A stretch of DNA of 64,000 nucleotides from Proteus vulgaris (GTDB lineage Bacteria; Pseudomonadota; Gammaproteobacteria; Enterobacterales; Enterobacteriaceae). The notes beneath the pieces are model-generated. The model was not told the origin of the DNA and did no database searches. It was given only the letters and a program-made list of their open reading frames with translations. Position 1 is the first letter of the stretch, and the number at the start of each line of letters is the position of its first letter. Below, one piece after another: positions 1-8,339 of the stretch. Location of the stretch: NCBI RefSeq assembly GCF_011045815.1, contig NZ_CP047345.1:1-64000 (forward strand), in the 5' to 3' direction. The position numbers were made by a program, and so were the translations under genes.

Positions 1-1101
1 ATGGACCACCAGCTAGAAAGTATCGACGGAACAATCATGAGCAAGAGAACCAAAGACAAAGACCTGGAGAAACTCGACGTAATCAAAGACTCACCGCAAA
101 TGAGCCTGTTTGAGATCATTGAATCTCCGGCCAAGAAAGACGACTACTCCAACACCATCGAGATCTACGATGCGCTGCCGAAGTACATTTGGGACCAAAA
201 GCGTGAGCATGAAGATTTATCCAACGCTGTAGTGACACGACAATGCACCATCAGAGGCCAGCATTTCACGGTGAAGGTGAAGCCAGCCATCATCGAGAAG
301 GATGACGGAAGAACCGTGCTGATCTACGCGGGACAGCGAGAGGAAATCCTTGAGGATGCTCTACGCAAGCTCGCAGTGAACGGGAAAGGCCATATCATCG
401 AGGGCAAGGCTGGAGTCATGTTCACTCTGTACGAACTCCAGAAAGAGCTCTCGAAGATGGGTCACGGGTACAACCTGAACGAAATCAAGGAAGCAATCCA
501 GGTTTGTCGTGGCGCAACACTCGAATGTATCAGTGATGACGGTGAAGCCTTCATCAGCTCCAGCTTCTTCCCGATGGTGGGACTGACCACCAGAGGTGAG
601 TTTCGCAAGAAAGGCGGGAACGCCAGGTGCTATGTGCAGTTCAACCCGCTGGTAAACGAATCGATCATGAATCTGTCGTTTCGTCAGTACAACTACAAAA
701 TCGGAATGCAAATCCGCTCCCCTCTTGCACGGTACATCTACAAGCGAATGAGCCACTACTGGACTCAAGCATCACCAGATTCGCCGTACACGCCATCGCT
801 TATCAGCTTCCTGACCCAGAGCCCTCGTGAATTGAGCCCACGGATGCCGGAGAACGTCAGAGCCATGAAGCTCGCTCTGGAGGCCCTCATCAAACAAGAG
901 GTCATAAGCGACTACGACGCGAACCAGATCAAGGATGGCCGCAGAGTCATCGACGTGCGGTACGTCATAAGGCCTCATGAGAACTTCGTGAAGCAGGTGA
1001 TGGCGTCCAACAAGCGTAAGCAGCAGACAGAGCTACGGGCCATCAAGCACGGCATGATCGACCACGACATCATTGATGAACCCCAACGTAAGGGGAGATA
1101 G
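1..1101 (+). CDS. repA: RepA replication initiator, IncA/C (IncC) type
   Basis: Replication initiator of the Rep_3-like family that binds iterons to start plasmid replication. I recognise the 366-residue protein as the IncA/C-group RepA, and the iteron array directly downstream is where this replicon keeps its origin. An internal ATG at base 37 (MSKRTKDKD...) is an alternative start. The window begins exactly at the first ATG, so no ribosome binding site can be judged; the sequence was probably linearised here. The lysine- and arginine-rich C-terminus ends in PQRKGR. Confidence 0.95.
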   Translation: MDHQLESIDGTIMSKRTKDKDLEKLDVIKDSPQMSLFEIIESPAKKDDYSNTIEIYDALPKYIWDQKREHEDLSNAVVTRQCTIRGQHFTVKVKPAIIEKDDGRTVLIYAGQREEILEDALRKLAVNGKGHIIEGKAGVMFTLYELQKELSKMGHGYNLNEIKEAIQVCRGATLECISDDGEAFISSSFFPMVGLTTRGEFRKKGGNARCYVQFNPLVNESIMNLSFRQYNYKIGMQIRSPLARYIYKRMSHYWTQASPDSPYTPSLISFLTQSPRELSPRMPENVRAMKLALEALIKQEVISDYDANQIKDGRRVIDVRYVIRPHENFVKQVMASNKRKQQTELRAIKHGMIDHDIIDEPQRKGR

Positions 1102-1223
1102 CCACCAGAATCTCCCACCCCCCAGGGAAAAGAAAGATAGGCGCGTCAGCGCCTTTTTTTATGCCAGAAGAAAGCGCACAAGGTACGCCCACCAGGCAGG
1201 ACCGGAAACGGAATGCCTCCGCA

Positions 1224-1981
1224 TATGGGGGAGCTGCACGGATAGAGCGAACGTGACCCCAGATGCAGCGTGGGCTGGGGCTCTATATATGGGATCGCTG
1301 CACGGTAGTCGCAAGCTGAGTCTCAGTATCGTGCAAGCGTAAGCCACGACGAAGGATAAGTGCCATGCTGCTCCAGTGGTTCCCGTAGAGTGGTTCCCGT
1401 AAGGTATTGATAGTTAAAGGGTGAGGATGTGGGGGACCTGCACGTTATGAGATTTGATATGTGGGTACGTTGCACGAAAGCAGGTCCTGAACCTCTCGAT
1501 ATATGGGAACTCTGCACGATTGACGAAGCAGAACAAAGATTGACAGATCAGGACAAACCTAAAAAAGCAGTCAAAATGACTCTAATAGTCCATAAAGTGA
1601 TCACGCGCACACAAAAAGAGACCAAAAGTTATCCACATTTCCTGTGCATAAACGGGGTTTTGGTATATGGGAACGCTGCACGATCATATGTGGGTACGCT
1701 GCACGGTGCAAAAAACGACCAAAATTGACATGTGGGTACGTTGCACGTTCAGAAAATTGTATATGGGGCGACTGCACGTATGACCTTAGACATGTGGGAA
1801 TACTGCACGAACACCAGATCTGATATGTGGGAACGCTGCACGAAAGCTCTGTTTTGTAAGGATTTTGTGGAAAAAAGAGGGGTTCCGTGTGGATAACAGT
1901 GGATAAGATCCAAGGGTATGTGGGGACGTTGCACGGCAACCTATGGGAACGCTGCACGGCAACCTATGGGTTTGTTGCACG
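1224..1981 (+). repeat. Iteron array of the origin of replication (oriV)
   Basis: About fourteen direct copies of a motif close to TATGTGGGAACGCTGCACG, all in one orientation, start near 1224, 1288, 1428, 1458, 1500, 1666, 1687, 1729, 1762, 1791, 1824, 1917, 1942 and 1964. The core TGCACG is invariant and the TATGNGGG half is nearly so. Spacing is irregular, unlike a CRISPR. They are the expected RepA binding sites, placed between repA and an AT-rich segment. Confidence 0.93.
1629..1907. promoter_or_regulatory. DnaA boxes within oriV
   Basis: A perfect DnaA box TTATCCACA lies at 1629-1637 on the plus strand. A second perfect box lies at 1888-1896 on the minus strand, followed by a one-mismatch box at 1899-1907. 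Their position among the RepA iterons supports host DnaA loading at this origin. Confidence 0.8.
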
Positions 1982-2014
1982 GAATAAATATGAAAACACC
2001 AGTAATATCAATGT

Positions 2015-2110
2015 GTTGAGTGGTGATTTAGAACGCCTAACCTGTCTTTAACCGTTTTTAATCCTTTATACAAAGATCTAAAGATCTTTATATTTATCCT
2101 TTTGATCACT
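2015..2110. other. AT-rich unwinding region of oriV
   Basis: Directly after the last iteron comes a strongly AT-rich stretch containing a tandem AAAGATCT repeat near 2073-2092. Its position is right for a duplex-unwinding element. No gene is seen between the end of repA (1101) and 2138; that interval holds only the origin. Confidence 0.6.
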
Positions 2111-2137
2111 GAACAAAAAATAATCAACACTGTTTTT

Positions 2138-2572
2138 TTAGAAAAAAGTCTCGTATGCAAGGCCGAACAGGACGAGTATCACCAACAAGATAAGCATCGA
2201 CAGCACAAAGTAACCAGACTCGTACATCACAGCTTTGATCACAGAAACGACGCTGATCGATCTTCCAGAGATCCTCCCGATGATCCACTGAAACGCAACG
2301 AACGAACCAAGCCCACAGATCAGAACCACCGCTACGGAGACAAGTGCATGTTCCCTCAGGACAGACTCACTCAGGAAACCATACTGCATCCCCATCAATA
2401 CAAGCCTGCCAATGCCAAAACCCAGGCCCAATGCAACAGCTCCACGAACCAGCACGACCTTCAACGACTGGAGCCATGTCAGCTCAAGATCCATCCCCTT
2501 ACGGGAAGACCGACGCACCAGCACCGTAGATATGCCCAACCCCAAAAACACCAAAAAAACAAAATCCAACAT
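2138..2572 (-). CDS. Multi-pass membrane protein of unknown function
   Basis: A 144-residue protein with about four hydrophobic segments. The ATG at 2572 is preceded by a good AGGTGG ribosome binding site. A TTG at 2593 overlaps the stop of the upstream PAPS-reductase-like gene and is less likely as the start. The tight spacing implies the two genes form one transcript. I do not recognise a family; a gene in this position is normal for this backbone type. Confidence 0.75.
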   Translation of the reverse strand: MLDFVFLVFLGLGISTVLVRRSSRKGMDLELTWLQSLKVVLVRGAVALGLGFGIGRLVLMGMQYGFLSESVLREHALVSVAVVLICGLGSFVAFQWIIGRISGRSISVVSVIKAVMYESGYFVLSMLILLVILVLFGLAYETFF

Positions 2573-2589
2573 TGCCACCTCTGCACAAA

Positions 2590-3705
2590 TCAATCAGAAC
2601 CACAGGCCTCTCGGCCAAATGCGCCACCAGGGAGAACCCACTTCTGCCCCTCCGGCACAAAAATCGGGAGCGTGTAATCTTCTCTGGATACCTGCTCCAA
2701 TGCCTCAACATCACTAATCTGTATCGGCGCAACAGCAGAACCTAAATCTATTACGTCGATTTTTTTTCTTGATACCGTCACACCAAAGGTTTGTTCATAC
2801 TGAGCAATTTTCCCAGCTCGTTCAGGCCAGTAGTGACGGATCGTGGACCAGATACGCTGTGAGTTGTAGATGCAGGTCATACACGACGACCGGCTCCAGC
2901 CAAGGCGATAAGGGACTGGGGCCAGGATGCGGTGACGCTCGATTACTTCCCATACCTCCTCCTCAGTCCAATGAAGAACGGGCCTCCAGGCATCAACTAA
3001 CCGTGCAGTCTTCCCATATCTTCTGTCACAGGCATGAGCCTCAAGCTGGTTGTACTTGGATCTGTTTGCACTTTCCTCCCGGCGCTCACCAGTGATGAAA
3101 AGGATCTTCTTCCCCTTGAAGCGCTCCTGGTTATTAAGAGCTCTGCGGCCAACATCGATCTTCAAGGCTGATGAGCACCACCTTGTTTGGAGTGATGGCG
3201 ATTGCTGAGGGAAACGAAGGCGCGTACCAGGCTTAGAGCGCTTATGGTCTCTAGGCAGCACCAGAAGCCCCTCAGGCGTCTCTACACGATGGGGGTGGCT
3301 ATAGGCATTGTCTTTGAGCATTTTGCCCTCAAAGCCGCCCTCAAGCCACGAGAAGTACATTGGGATACCCAGTTCTTCCCCGAGCTGACGACAGTAATCA
3401 CGCATGAAGGCCCAATCCATCAACGAACTGCCTTCCTGACCATCAACATCATGGTGCCAGAACTCCACCTTTGACTTATCAACACCCATGTCCACCAGCC
3501 GCAAGTACGCAGCAATCGAGTCTTTGCCTCCAGACAGGCAAACAATGATGTGATCGTACAAACTCAGGTCCACATCCGGAGCGGAGAAGTACGTTGTTCT
3601 ATCGTCACAACGCTGACTGGAAGATATGCCGGTAAGAACCGACTCCAGTGATGGCAACACCACCTGGTCATCGAACAAATCTCCTTGGTTTTCTCGTCTC
3701 AACAT
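2590..3705 (-). CDS. PAPS reductase / ATP-pyrophosphatase family protein
   Basis: 371 residues with the pyrophosphate-binding loop SGGKDS at residues 58-63, which places it in the PP-loop phosphoadenosine phosphosulfate reductase-like superfamily. A later cysteine pair (CMTC) could bind a metal or Fe-S cluster. Such genes occur in IncC backbones and some relatives (DndC type) act in DNA sulfur modification, but no partner dnd genes are visible, so the substrate is unknown. It diverges from the gene at 3974 and its promoter lies in the 30-bp dyad at 3743-3772. Confidence 0.85.
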   Translation of the reverse strand: MLRRENQGDLFDDQVVLPSLESVLTGISSSQRCDDRTTYFSAPDVDLSLYDHIIVCLSGGKDSIAAYLRLVDMGVDKSKVEFWHHDVDGQEGSSLMDWAFMRDYCRQLGEELGIPMYFSWLEGGFEGKMLKDNAYSHPHRVETPEGLLVLPRDHKRSKPGTRLRFPQQSPSLQTRWCSSALKIDVGRRALNNQERFKGKKILFITGERREESANRSKYNQLEAHACDRRYGKTARLVDAWRPVLHWTEEEVWEVIERHRILAPVPYRLGWSRSSCMTCIYNSQRIWSTIRHYWPERAGKIAQYEQTFGVTVSRKKIDVIDLGSAVAPIQISDVEALEQVSREDYTLPIFVPEGQKWVLPGGAFGREACGSD

Positions 3706-3742
3706 AAGTCGCTCTTTTTTCTTTACTGGGTTGTTTTTATGA

Positions 3743-3772
3743 TTTACAGTATTATAAAATGATACTGTGAAA
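3743..3772 (-). promoter_or_regulatory. Dyad promoter/operator (copy 1 of 6) of the PAPS-reductase-like gene
   Basis: Reading leftwards, TTCACA and TGTAAA are separated by 17 bp and also form the arms of an inverted repeat centred on the AT core. The same layout recurs at 15025, 16742, 17837, 18192 and 19285. It lies 38 bp upstream of the gene that starts at 3705. Confidence 0.7.
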
Positions 3773-3937
3773 AGTAAAGTTTTCAGAACGACTAATCACT
3801 CAGGAGAACTTGATAAGCACCAGAAAGCAATCTAAAGGTGGTTTTTCGGTGAGGTTAGTTCAGGGGCAACCTGCCGCTGCTGATTGGAAATCATCAAGAA
3901 GTGGCTTTTTGGTGGGGTTACGGTTTGAAGGGGTGAG

Positions 3938-3956
3938 TATGTGGGAACGTTGCACG
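3938..3956 (+). repeat. Isolated iteron-like RepA site outside oriV
   Basis: TATGTGGGAACGTTGCACG matches the oriV iterons in full but lies about 2 kb away, just upstream of the gene at 3974. It may let RepA act on this promoter or hold a looped complex. Confidence 0.75.
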
Positions 3957-3973
3957 GTTAAAGGGGGCCGCAC

Positions 3974-4582
3974 ATGAAAACGATAAAGCGGTTCATCGTA
4001 TGGGTGAATTACGGTCTTGAGGGTTGGAGCATTTTCGGATCGAGCGATGACTGGGATGAAGCGGTATCCATCCGTTCGGAAGCGATAGACGAATGCAATA
4101 TTGACGAGGAAGACATCATCTTGGCAGAAAACAAAAACGAGCTGGTGGTAAAACCTGCGGCCAAGCAAATGACGGAGTGGCACCGGGAACTGGAAGCCGT
4201 CCTTATGACCTTGGATGACTGCCAGATGGAATGTGACGGTATGACATGGGCAGTAAGCCACCTACTCAATGAAGCGGGTGTACCTCATGACTGCATGTAT
4301 GGCTTTGTGCGAAACGAACAGACCAAGGACATCGTGACACCGCATTTCTGGGTTGTCCTGGATGATGGGTGGCTGGTGGATCTGAGGCTACGCATGTGGC
4401 TGGGCGATCACGACAACATTCCTCACGGGGTATTCCATCCCGATAACGAGCCAGGACTTTTCTACAAGGGAGACCCGGTTCAAAACCATAAAGGGATGAG
4501 ACTGGGCAAAGCCGTCCTGGACATCATGACCGACGGAAAACTTTCACATGTGAAAGTTCCTGAACGACAAGACGGAGAGTAA
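3974..4582 (+). CDS. Unknown protein with a transglutaminase-like Cys/His/Asp pattern
   Basis: 202 residues after an AAGGGGG ribosome binding site. The central part carries C87 followed by an A..LL..AGVP stretch, then H124 in HFWV, then DGW and D136. That order and spacing resemble the triad of transglutaminase-like cysteine enzymes; this is my reading, not an established assignment. It heads a co-directional cluster 4 bp ahead of the next gene. An 18-bp palindrome lies inside its last codons (4540-4557). Confidence 0.75.
   Translation: MKTIKRFIVWVNYGLEGWSIFGSSDDWDEAVSIRSEAIDECNIDEEDIILAENKNELVVKPAAKQMTEWHRELEAVLMTLDDCQMECDGMTWAVSHLLNEAGVPHDCMYGFVRNEQTKDIVTPHFWVVLDDGWLVDLRLRMWLGDHDNIPHGVFHPDNEPGLFYKGDPVQNHKGMRLGKAVLDIMTDGKLSHVKVPERQDGE
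4540..4557. repeat. 18-bp palindrome ACTTTCACATGTGAAAGT (site 1)
   Basis: A perfect inverted repeat in the final codons of the gene ending at 4582. It is one of six copies in the first 18.4 kb, at 4540, 5619, 9203, 9662, 14986 and 18322. Confidence 0.85.
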
Positions 4583-4586
4583 TAGC

Positions 4587-5108
4587 GTGGAATTTGATTA
4601 CGACAAGTCAGTATCAAACGCACATCTTGAGGCCGCAGGCTGGGGTATGGATGCCTTTAACCACTCCAACCCATTTGAGAGTCATGTCATCTATGTGCGT
4701 GACTACCGCAACGATCACATCCGCCTGTTCACCATCAAGCAGGCTGACTTCGACACGATAAAGCTGCCGCTTCACCTTACCTCCGACATGCTGGCTTCGG
4801 TGATCGCTGAGTTCGTATCGAAGGCAGCAAAAGGGAAGTTGAATACGAAGGAGTCCGACACGCTGGCTCCTGCCTTGGTTGGCTATGCCAAATCAACAGA
4901 AACCTACCGGAGCTGGCGGAGAGTTTCTGGAGCAACAGAGCGATTGCATATGGTCATCAATATCTATGCGGGTTCTGAATTGCTGAGACCTTTCATCGCT
5001 CGGGCTCCTGAGACCGTCCTGACGACCCAAGAGCTACTGGTCTTCTCATCACAGGTTAAGAGCATGGATGTATCCAATCATCCAGAGTGGTTTAGGGGCC
5101 GGAGGTAG
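4587..5108 (+). CDS. Conserved plasmid protein of unknown function
   Basis: 173 residues, apparently starting at GTG 4587, 4 bp after the preceding stop and 2 bp before the next gene, so it is probably translationally coupled. No signal peptide, membrane segment or motif is recognised. The protein looks soluble. Confidence 0.7.
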   Translation: MEFDYDKSVSNAHLEAAGWGMDAFNHSNPFESHVIYVRDYRNDHIRLFTIKQADFDTIKLPLHLTSDMLASVIAEFVSKAAKGKLNTKESDTLAPALVGYAKSTETYRSWRRVSGATERLHMVINIYAGSELLRPFIARAPETVLTTQELLVFSSQVKSMDVSNHPEWFRGRR

Positions 5109-5110
5109 TC

Positions 5111-5632
5111 ATGAAGCCAGTTCTCTGGATATTCGTCCTGATCATCGCCCCTTTCGTCATTGCGAAAGTGGACCAATGGCGCAAACGCGGCATTGGAGAC
5201 ACCTGGGCGTGGTGGAAATCAGAGAACATGCCTTATGAGCTGCGCTCGGCCACTCTGTTTTTGTCCGAACAGGACATATCAACCACACAGCCGGTGCCCA
5301 TGCACGGCAGGGTTGATCAGGTGTACCAAACCAAGAATGGGGTTCTCATTCCCTTGGACACCAAGCTGCGCCAGGTAAACCACATCTATGAGTCGGACAT
5401 TATCCAGCTCTCGGTTTACCGGGTAATTCTGTCACACAAGTACAAGGCACCCGTTGCCAAGTACGGCTATGTCCGAACCGTTGTTGAGACAGCGGACGGG
5501 GATAGAGTCCGTTACATCAAGACAAACCTTCTCAGCGAAAAAGAAGTGGTCAAGCTGTGGCACCGCTATCAATCCATCCGTTCTGGTCAGGTAAAAACCT
5601 CCTGTTCCTGTGGCGGAAAGTTTCACATGTGA
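5111..5632 (+). CDS. Membrane-anchored PD-(D/E)XK (Cas4/RecB-like) nuclease candidate
   Basis: 173 residues. Residues 4-18 form one N-terminal membrane segment. The rest shows the order of a RecB-type exonuclease core: D69 in GRVD, D83-T-K85 in LDTK, and Q99 to Y103 in QLSVY. The end carries a small CSCGG cysteine cluster, as in Cas4-like proteins that bind Fe-S, but with only two cysteines. The motif pattern is visible; the nuclease function is inference. Confidence 0.75.
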   Translation: MKPVLWIFVLIIAPFVIAKVDQWRKRGIGDTWAWWKSENMPYELRSATLFLSEQDISTTQPVPMHGRVDQVYQTKNGVLIPLDTKLRQVNHIYESDIIQLSVYRVILSHKYKAPVAKYGYVRTVVETADGDRVRYIKTNLLSEKEVVKLWHRYQSIRSGQVKTSCSCGGKFHM

Positions 5633-5636
5633 AAGT
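5619..5636. repeat. 18-bp palindrome (site 2, one mismatch)
   Basis: AGTTTCACATGTGAAAGT overlaps the stop codon of the nuclease-like gene. It differs from the consensus at one base in the left arm. Confidence 0.8.
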
Positions 5637-5728
5637 TCTGGATTGAATCAGGGTTGCCCGAATTGGGCAGCTAGGCGGGGTTGCATTTTTGAAAAGTCCT
5701 GTACGCTGGTTGGTATAGGAGGTGAATA

Positions 5729-6202
5729 GTGGCCCAGCTTAAACATAACCGCTTCGTCATGTTGGGGTCCTTGGTAGCGACGGTCGTAGCTGCCGCCAAT
5801 GGCTTGAGTTTTCTCACCCTTATGGCTGGTGGAATGACCCTTCTCCAGTTCATGGCTTGGAAGCAACAAGATGCTGTCCGGAGCCGGTTTAAAGCTGCGA
5901 AGGATGCGTTTGAAGCGTTGAACGTCATTGCGTTCGACAAGCACTGGGTAGGTTCAACCGCGACGGTCGCCAAAGTGTCGAACATGATCACTCCGCCCGA
6001 ACGACTGGATAAGCCCTGGGCGGTGCAAGTTCTGGCCGTGACCAAAGGTGGGACGTGGTTCGCGGTGGATCTGCAAGTGACCGGCACTGACAAGGTTCAG
6101 ATGCTTAGCCTCCACCAGCTTAGTGAAAAGGCGGCAAAGACCATGCTGGCCTTCGACCTCGAAGTGTATGAGAAATTTTTCGGAAAACCTGATGTTGCAT
6201 GA
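5729..6202 (+). CDS. Membrane-associated protein of unknown function
   Basis: 157 residues starting at GTG 5729, chosen because AGGAGGTG lies just upstream. An N-terminal hydrophobic hairpin (about residues 10-45) is followed by a soluble domain. No family recognised. It is followed closely by another small membrane protein gene. Confidence 0.75.
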   Translation: MAQLKHNRFVMLGSLVATVVAAANGLSFLTLMAGGMTLLQFMAWKQQDAVRSRFKAAKDAFEALNVIAFDKHWVGSTATVAKVSNMITPPERLDKPWAVQVLAVTKGGTWFAVDLQVTGTDKVQMLSLHQLSEKAAKTMLAFDLEVYEKFFGKPDVA

Positions 6203-6212
6203 GGACAATGTG

Positions 6213-6506
6213 ATGGAAAAAGTCAAAAGCGTAGATGCCGTGGAGTTCACGGCAGCAGATAAGAAGGCGATGACCCATGCGGCATACGCCCAGTGTTTCT
6301 TCATTCTGGCCCAAGTGATGGCATTCCCTTCCCTGGGGGTGGCTGGCGCTATGGTTGCTGCTCTGTGCGGCATGATGCCGTGGTTGACCAAGTTCGCCAA
6401 AGAGGCTCCATCGAAAGCCTTTGGCATGGTGATGGCTTCACTCTGCCTTGCTCCTGTGTACGGGAAACTCTGTGAGCTGGTGGTCCACGCGATTCAGGGA
6501 GCTTGA
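6213..6506 (+). CDS. Small membrane protein of unknown function
   Basis: 97 residues from ATG 6213, ten bases after the previous stop, with a GAGG ribosome binding site. Two or three hydrophobic segments cover most of the protein. An upstream in-frame extension overlaps the previous gene and is unlikely to be used. Confidence 0.7.
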   Translation: MEKVKSVDAVEFTAADKKAMTHAAYAQCFFILAQVMAFPSLGVAGAMVAALCGMMPWLTKFAKEAPSKAFGMVMASLCLAPVYGKLCELVVHAIQGA

Positions 6507-6510
6507 GCTT

Positions 6511-7365
6511 ATGGGGGTAGTACGAGTTCCCTACCTCTTGGCTGAGCTGAAAGAACGCGGATGTGCTGATGAATCTGCTCTGGCGCAGGTTATGCAGCCT
6601 GGATGCCGAATTGGAGAGGAAGACCTGCGGAAGTTGGCCGCAAATTTAGGGCTTGAAGTGTCCGAGCTGGCACCAGCGCCAGAGAACGCGGCCAACACCC
6701 GGTTCAAAGCAAAGCTGAGAGGAGGTTTGGCCTCCTTTCTTTTTGAGTACGACGGCTGTTTCCGACATGCAGAAGGCTCCAGCCATGCAGAAATGTTGGG
6801 TATCGAGCAAGAAGACGACATAGGTCTTCCGAGTCGAGCTGCTGACGCCATGCTCCTGGAGAAGACGCTTTACCAGGTAATCGCTCGGGCTAAGTACATG
6901 CTCGGCAAAATCGACAGCAAGTTTGTCAGGTCAGAACAAGCAATCGAGTTCCGTGAGCAACTTGCTCCTGGGATCTTCAAACCAGGTTACAGAGGTTTCC
7001 GATTCAAGGAGGCTGCCGCTGGTGATTTGCCTACTGTCATGATTGACGGTCGGAAGTTCAACTGCGTTGCCAGCATAGCCAGAGCACATGGACTTGATCC
7101 GGTAACGGTGCGTAGGCGCATTGCGGACACCGGGAAGGCCGCAGACAAACTCTCCAATGATGAGTGGAAGCTCATCCTCGCCAAGAAAAAAGGTAAAGGG
7201 AAACCCTTCACCTATCTGGACAGGACCTACAGCAACATTGCTCAGTTCTGTCGTGAGCATCAGCTCAACACCAACCTTGTTTACCAGAAAGTCAAAGACC
7301 GGGCTGATAGCGCTGATGAAGAGTTCTGGGGACTGATAATCGAAACATGCAAAAGGAAAAACTAA
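6511..7365 (+). CDS. Unknown protein with two C-terminal HTH-like repeats
   Basis: 284 residues from ATG 6511. The C-terminal third holds two similar segments, each with a short beta strand followed by a helix-turn-helix-like stretch: one with IARAHGLDPVTVRRRI and one with IAQFCREHQLNTNLVYQKV. These look like NUMOD-type DNA-recognition repeats (inference). The stop codon overlaps the ATG of the peptidase gene, indicating coupling. Confidence 0.7.
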   Translation: MGVVRVPYLLAELKERGCADESALAQVMQPGCRIGEEDLRKLAANLGLEVSELAPAPENAANTRFKAKLRGGLASFLFEYDGCFRHAEGSSHAEMLGIEQEDDIGLPSRAADAMLLEKTLYQVIARAKYMLGKIDSKFVRSEQAIEFREQLAPGIFKPGYRGFRFKEAAAGDLPTVMIDGRKFNCVASIARAHGLDPVTVRRRIADTGKAADKLSNDEWKLILAKKKGKGKPFTYLDRTYSNIAQFCREHQLNTNLVYQKVKDRADSADEEFWGLIIETCKRKN

Positions 7366-8324
7366 TGGCAGAAAACAAAGAGATCCCCTGGGAGAAAGAA
7401 CTCATTGAGAAGTACATGTTCACCCTGCATAAAGAGCAGGTGAAAGACCGGCGCTGGCGGACCATGTTGCGTGTGCTTCGCGCATCTGGTTTCGTGCTTC
7501 TCATGATCGGCTTCATCATTTTGGCATCTAATCCGGGTGGGATGCCGTGGCAAAGCGCCAAGGCAGGAGCCCCTCACACCGCGTATATCAACATCCGTGG
7601 TGAAATTGCTGCTGGCACTCTGGCCGATGCTGATCACCTTATCCCGTCCATCCAAGCTGCATTCGACAACCCGAACTCACAAGCTATCGTGCTTCGCATA
7701 AACAGCCCTGGCGGTAGCCCGGTTCAAGCAGGACGGATTTATGACGAAGTGAAGGCGCAGCGAGCCCTTCATCCGGAGAAAAAGGTCTACGCCATCATTG
7801 ATGACATCGGTGCCTCTGGCGGTTACTACATCGCCTCTGCTGCGGATGAAATCTATGCTGACCGCGCCAGCCTTGTCGGTTCTATCGGCGTCATCAGCTC
7901 GGGGTTTGGATTCACCGGCTTGATGGACAAGCTCGGCATCGAGCGCCGGGCTATCACTTCCGGAGAGCACAAAGCGCTTCTCGACCCATTCTCCCCTCTT
8001 ACCTCTGACATGAAGAAATTCTGGGAGGGCGTTCTATCGAAAACCCACCAGCAGTTCATCGAACGAGTGAAGGCTGGGCGGGGTGATCGACTGAAAGACG
8101 ACCCAGAGGTGTTTTCTGGATTGCTCTGGAACGGGGAGCAGGCCAAAGACATTGGGCTGATTGATGGCCTGGGTAGTTTGAACTCCGTGGCGCGAGACGT
8201 CATCCACCAGAGCAACTTGGTGGACTACACACCAACCGAAGACATCATCCGGCGACTGACCCAACGAGCGAAGCTCGAAGCCAGTTCCTTCGTGCAAGAA
8301 CTCAGCGCTGTGAAAGTTTACTGA
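7365..8324 (+). CDS. SppA-like S49 family inner-membrane serine peptidase
   Basis: 319 residues. The ATG at 7365 overlaps the upstream stop (TAATG) and has an AGGAA ribosome binding site. One membrane anchor lies near residues 40-60. The S49 fold shows catalytic Ser151 in GASGGYY and Lys203 in SGEHK, the same 52-residue separation as short single-domain SppA proteins. The family cleaves signal peptides or membrane proteins. It is followed by a thioredoxin-like gene, suggesting a role in envelope protein quality or conjugation. Confidence 0.92.
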   Translation: MAENKEIPWEKELIEKYMFTLHKEQVKDRRWRTMLRVLRASGFVLLMIGFIILASNPGGMPWQSAKAGAPHTAYINIRGEIAAGTLADADHLIPSIQAAFDNPNSQAIVLRINSPGGSPVQAGRIYDEVKAQRALHPEKKVYAIIDDIGASGGYYIASAADEIYADRASLVGSIGVISSGFGFTGLMDKLGIERRAITSGEHKALLDPFSPLTSDMKKFWEGVLSKTHQQFIERVKAGRGDRLKDDPEVFSGLLWNGEQAKDIGLIDGLGSLNSVARDVIHQSNLVDYTPTEDIIRRLTQRAKLEASSFVQELSAVKVY

Positions 8325-8339
8325 TAGGAGCAGTTTGAT

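Noticed and set aside
1224..1981. CRISPR array
   Set aside because: The repeats are about 19 bp and variable, the spacing is irregular, and they follow repA; they are replication iterons.
2102..2677. 191-codon plus-strand ORF
   Set aside because: It is antisense to the membrane protein gene at 2138-2572, has no ribosome binding site and an unnatural Gln/His/Pro-rich composition.
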